From Thermodesulfobacteriota bacterium (lineage in GTDB: Bacteria; Desulfobacterota; QYQD01): 5,876 nt of DNA. Shown here in pieces: positions 4,458 through 5,876 of this stretch. The notes under the pieces are model-generated. The model was not told where the DNA came from, made no database searches, and saw only the letters and a program-made list of their open reading frames with translations. Positions within the stretch are counted from its first letter, which is position 1. Each line of letters starts with the position of its first letter. The position numbers and the translations under genes are program-made. The stretch covers positions 1 to 5,876 of the forward strand of contig JASEGX010000150.1 of the NCBI GenBank assembly GCA_030017815.1, read 5' to 3'.

Positions 4458-5876
4458 TTATTGCGGGATGGCCACAAAGGAAGAAATCTGTTTTAGCATT
4501 TCTTGCACGTACCAGTTCACTTTTCCGCTGTCGGACAGGATCATATCCAACTGCCTGGTATGCATAGTGAGATAACCGAGAACTTTCAATCTCTGTTTTA
4601 AAAGACCTTGTTCCTGTCTCTCCAGCCGGGCAAAGATGAGATCACCTTTGATCCGTACCCAAAAATCAAATTTTTCCAGGATAGTTTTAATAAGGTCGGC
4701 CCTTCGCTCCTTGCGAACACGATCGGCCGCGCCGCCCTTAAAATTAAAACAGATGTAATTTTCCGCCACACTGTCACTCAAAAAGGCCTCTACAGTCGAA
4801 AAATGGAAGCCAAATCTCGTGCTCAGATGGCAAAAATTTCTGGATATGATGAAGTAATTCCGTTCGGCAAAACGTGAACCCATGCCCGGCACAAGACTAC
4901 TGTCCATGGTTGCTTCGTACATGACAGAAAGAAATCCCTTAGTATCTATCGGGGGCGGGCCTTCCCATGGTATGGCCATTATTCCGTTCCACAAAGCCAA
5001 CATGGGAACGGAGGTAATGTCTTCAATGTTGACCGTGTTTCCTTCAATCTCTTTTCCAAACCCGCCATCCAGATCAATAACCCACCATTGCATGGGGACA
5101 TTAAAGACCAACCTTTTGGCCAGATGTTCCGGGAAAGCGACTGTCTTTTTGTAATCAAAAAGTTCCCGTAAGGACATCTCATGGGCGAAACGGGTAATGT
5201 CATGTATGGTCTGGCATTCTTTGGGACTAAAATTAGGCGCATCCGGGTCAGTAAGATTGAGTGGCGCAATATATTTCAGGACCTTTTCTAACGTGACATA
5301 AACCGGGCTTCCTTTCATCAAGCTGGCCCTCTCAGCCGCCTTCTGCAAGAGAGATTCTGCCCGGCCGGCATAAATCTGTCGGTTATCGGCGTCCACGGTA
5401 ATGAGGTCTCCGCTCTTGATATTCCGGGTAGCAGTTGAGGTTCCCAAAAGGGCCGGAACTTTGAACTCACGGGCCACGGCCGCCAGGTGGCCGGTGATCC
5501 CTCCCCGGTCGGTGACGACAGCGGCCGCACTATTTAAGACCGCTGCCCATTGGGGCAAAGGATTCATGGCCACAAGGACAGCCCCGCGGGGAAACTGCAA
5601 CATATCCACAGTCGTCTTCACCACGAAGGCGGGGCCGCTGGCCACGCCCGGGCAAGCGGTTACTCCCCCGGCTAAGATTACTGGAAGGTCAACCTTTGAT
5701 TCAGCGATCTCTTCAGATACGGCCAATTCCTGGCCAAGCACCATCAGTGGCCGGCTCTGTAAGACCCGGATCGAGCCATCCGGTTCAATGGCCCATTCAA
5801 TATCCTGGGGACAGCCAAAATATCTTTCCAGGCGGAGGGCCAGTTCAGCCAGCAAAGAGGCTTGCTCGTCGGTGAT
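4458..5876 (-). CDS. PEP synthase/PPDK-like phosphotransferase with atypical C-terminal domain (5' partial)
   Basis: The frame is open to the window edge, so the N-terminus, including most of the ATP-grasp domain, is missing; 472 residues and a TAA stop are visible. Visible residues 1-44 match the end of a PPDK_N nucleotide-binding domain (PQDIEWA at 23-29, LQSRP at 39-43). Residues about 65-172 form the swivelling PEP-utiliser domain. It has the phosphohistidine motif GGITGH with His130, followed by the usual ARE-F--PALLGT stretch. In PEP synthase and PPDK this histidine carries phosphate between ATP and pyruvate. The remaining 300 residues or so do not show the canonical PEP/pyruvate-binding TIM barrel. 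They carry their own distinctive motifs: IHDITRFAHE at 224-233, RFGFHFSTVEAF at 354-365 and NYICFNFKGGAAD at 373-385, then an Arg/Lys-rich helix. A cytoplasmic protein is likely, as no membrane helix is seen. The ATP-to-histidine half reaction is credible; the final phosphate acceptor is unknown. It heads the visible operon, 54 bp ahead of a sensor kinase. The TTG at 5855 is an internal leucine, not a start. Confidence 0.88.
   Translation of the reverse strand: MTDEQASLLAELALRLERYFGCPQDIEWAIEPDGSIRVLQSRPLMVLGQELAVSEEIAESKVDLPVILAGGVTACPGVASGPAFVVKTTVDMLQFPRGAVLVAMNPLPQWAAVLNSAAAVVTDRGGITGHLAAVAREFKVPALLGTSTATRNIKSGDLITVDADNRQIYAGRAESLLQKAAERASLMKGSPVYVTLEKVLKYIAPLNLTDPDAPNFSPKECQTIHDITRFAHEMSLRELFDYKKTVAFPEHLAKRLVFNVPMQWWVIDLDGGFGKEIEGNTVNIEDITSVPMLALWNGIMAIPWEGPPPIDTKGFLSVMYEATMDSSLVPGMGSRFAERNYFIISRNFCHLSTRFGFHFSTVEAFLSDSVAENYICFNFKGGAADRVRKERRADLIKTILEKFDFWVRIKGDLIFARLERQEQGLLKQRLKVLGYLTMHTRQLDMILSDSGKVNWYVQEMLKQISSFVAIPQ

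Noticed and set aside
4979..5530. Minus-strand open frames of 96 and 70 codons inside the PEP-synthase-like gene
   Set aside because: They overlap a continuous frame with clear phosphohistidine motifs and show no features of their own, so no frameshift or nested gene is implied.

Overview
The window is a single, densely packed minus-strand transcription unit, apparently from a deltaproteobacterium-like Gram-negative (Desulfobacterota or a relative). That placement is inference. It rests on NtrB-like Cache sensor kinases paired with output-less receivers, a PEP-synthase-like protein next to them, and intergenic palindromes of the 'TTCACCGCAAAG' type, which I recall from such genomes. G+C looks close to one half by eye.

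Read in the direction of transcription (right to left), the layout is as follows. (1) 5876-4458: the C-terminal 472 residues of a PEP synthase/PPDK-like protein. It has the end of the ATP-grasp domain and a swivelling phosphohistidine domain, followed by about 300 residues that do not look like the usual PEP/pyruvate-binding barrel. (2) 4457-4404: a 54-bp gap holding a palindrome that includes the likely ribosome binding site of the next gene. (3) 4403-2715: a membrane sensor histidine kinase. (4) 2714-2621: a 94-bp gap holding a second palindrome of the same family. (5) 2620-2174: a single-domain response regulator. (6) 2166-493: a second sensor kinase, paralogous to the first. (7) 473-69: a second single-domain response regulator. 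(8) 68-1: non-coding sequence with a short degenerate tandem repeat and no clear terminator.

The two kinase-receiver pairs are an evident tandem duplication (HK-RR-HK-RR) that has since diverged. Both kinases have two membrane helices around a periplasmic Cache-type sensor and a short helical linker with no recognisable HAMP or PAS domain. Each has an intact HisKA/HATPase core. Both regulators have complete phosphorylation sites but no DNA-binding or enzymatic output domain, so the signal must pass to a protein partner or onward in a relay. No transcription factor is visible. The PEP-synthase-like protein at the head of the cluster, itself a phosphohistidine enzyme with an unexplained C-terminal module, is the natural candidate partner. 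That link is inferred from gene order only. The operon promoter and the N-terminus of the first gene lie beyond the right edge.
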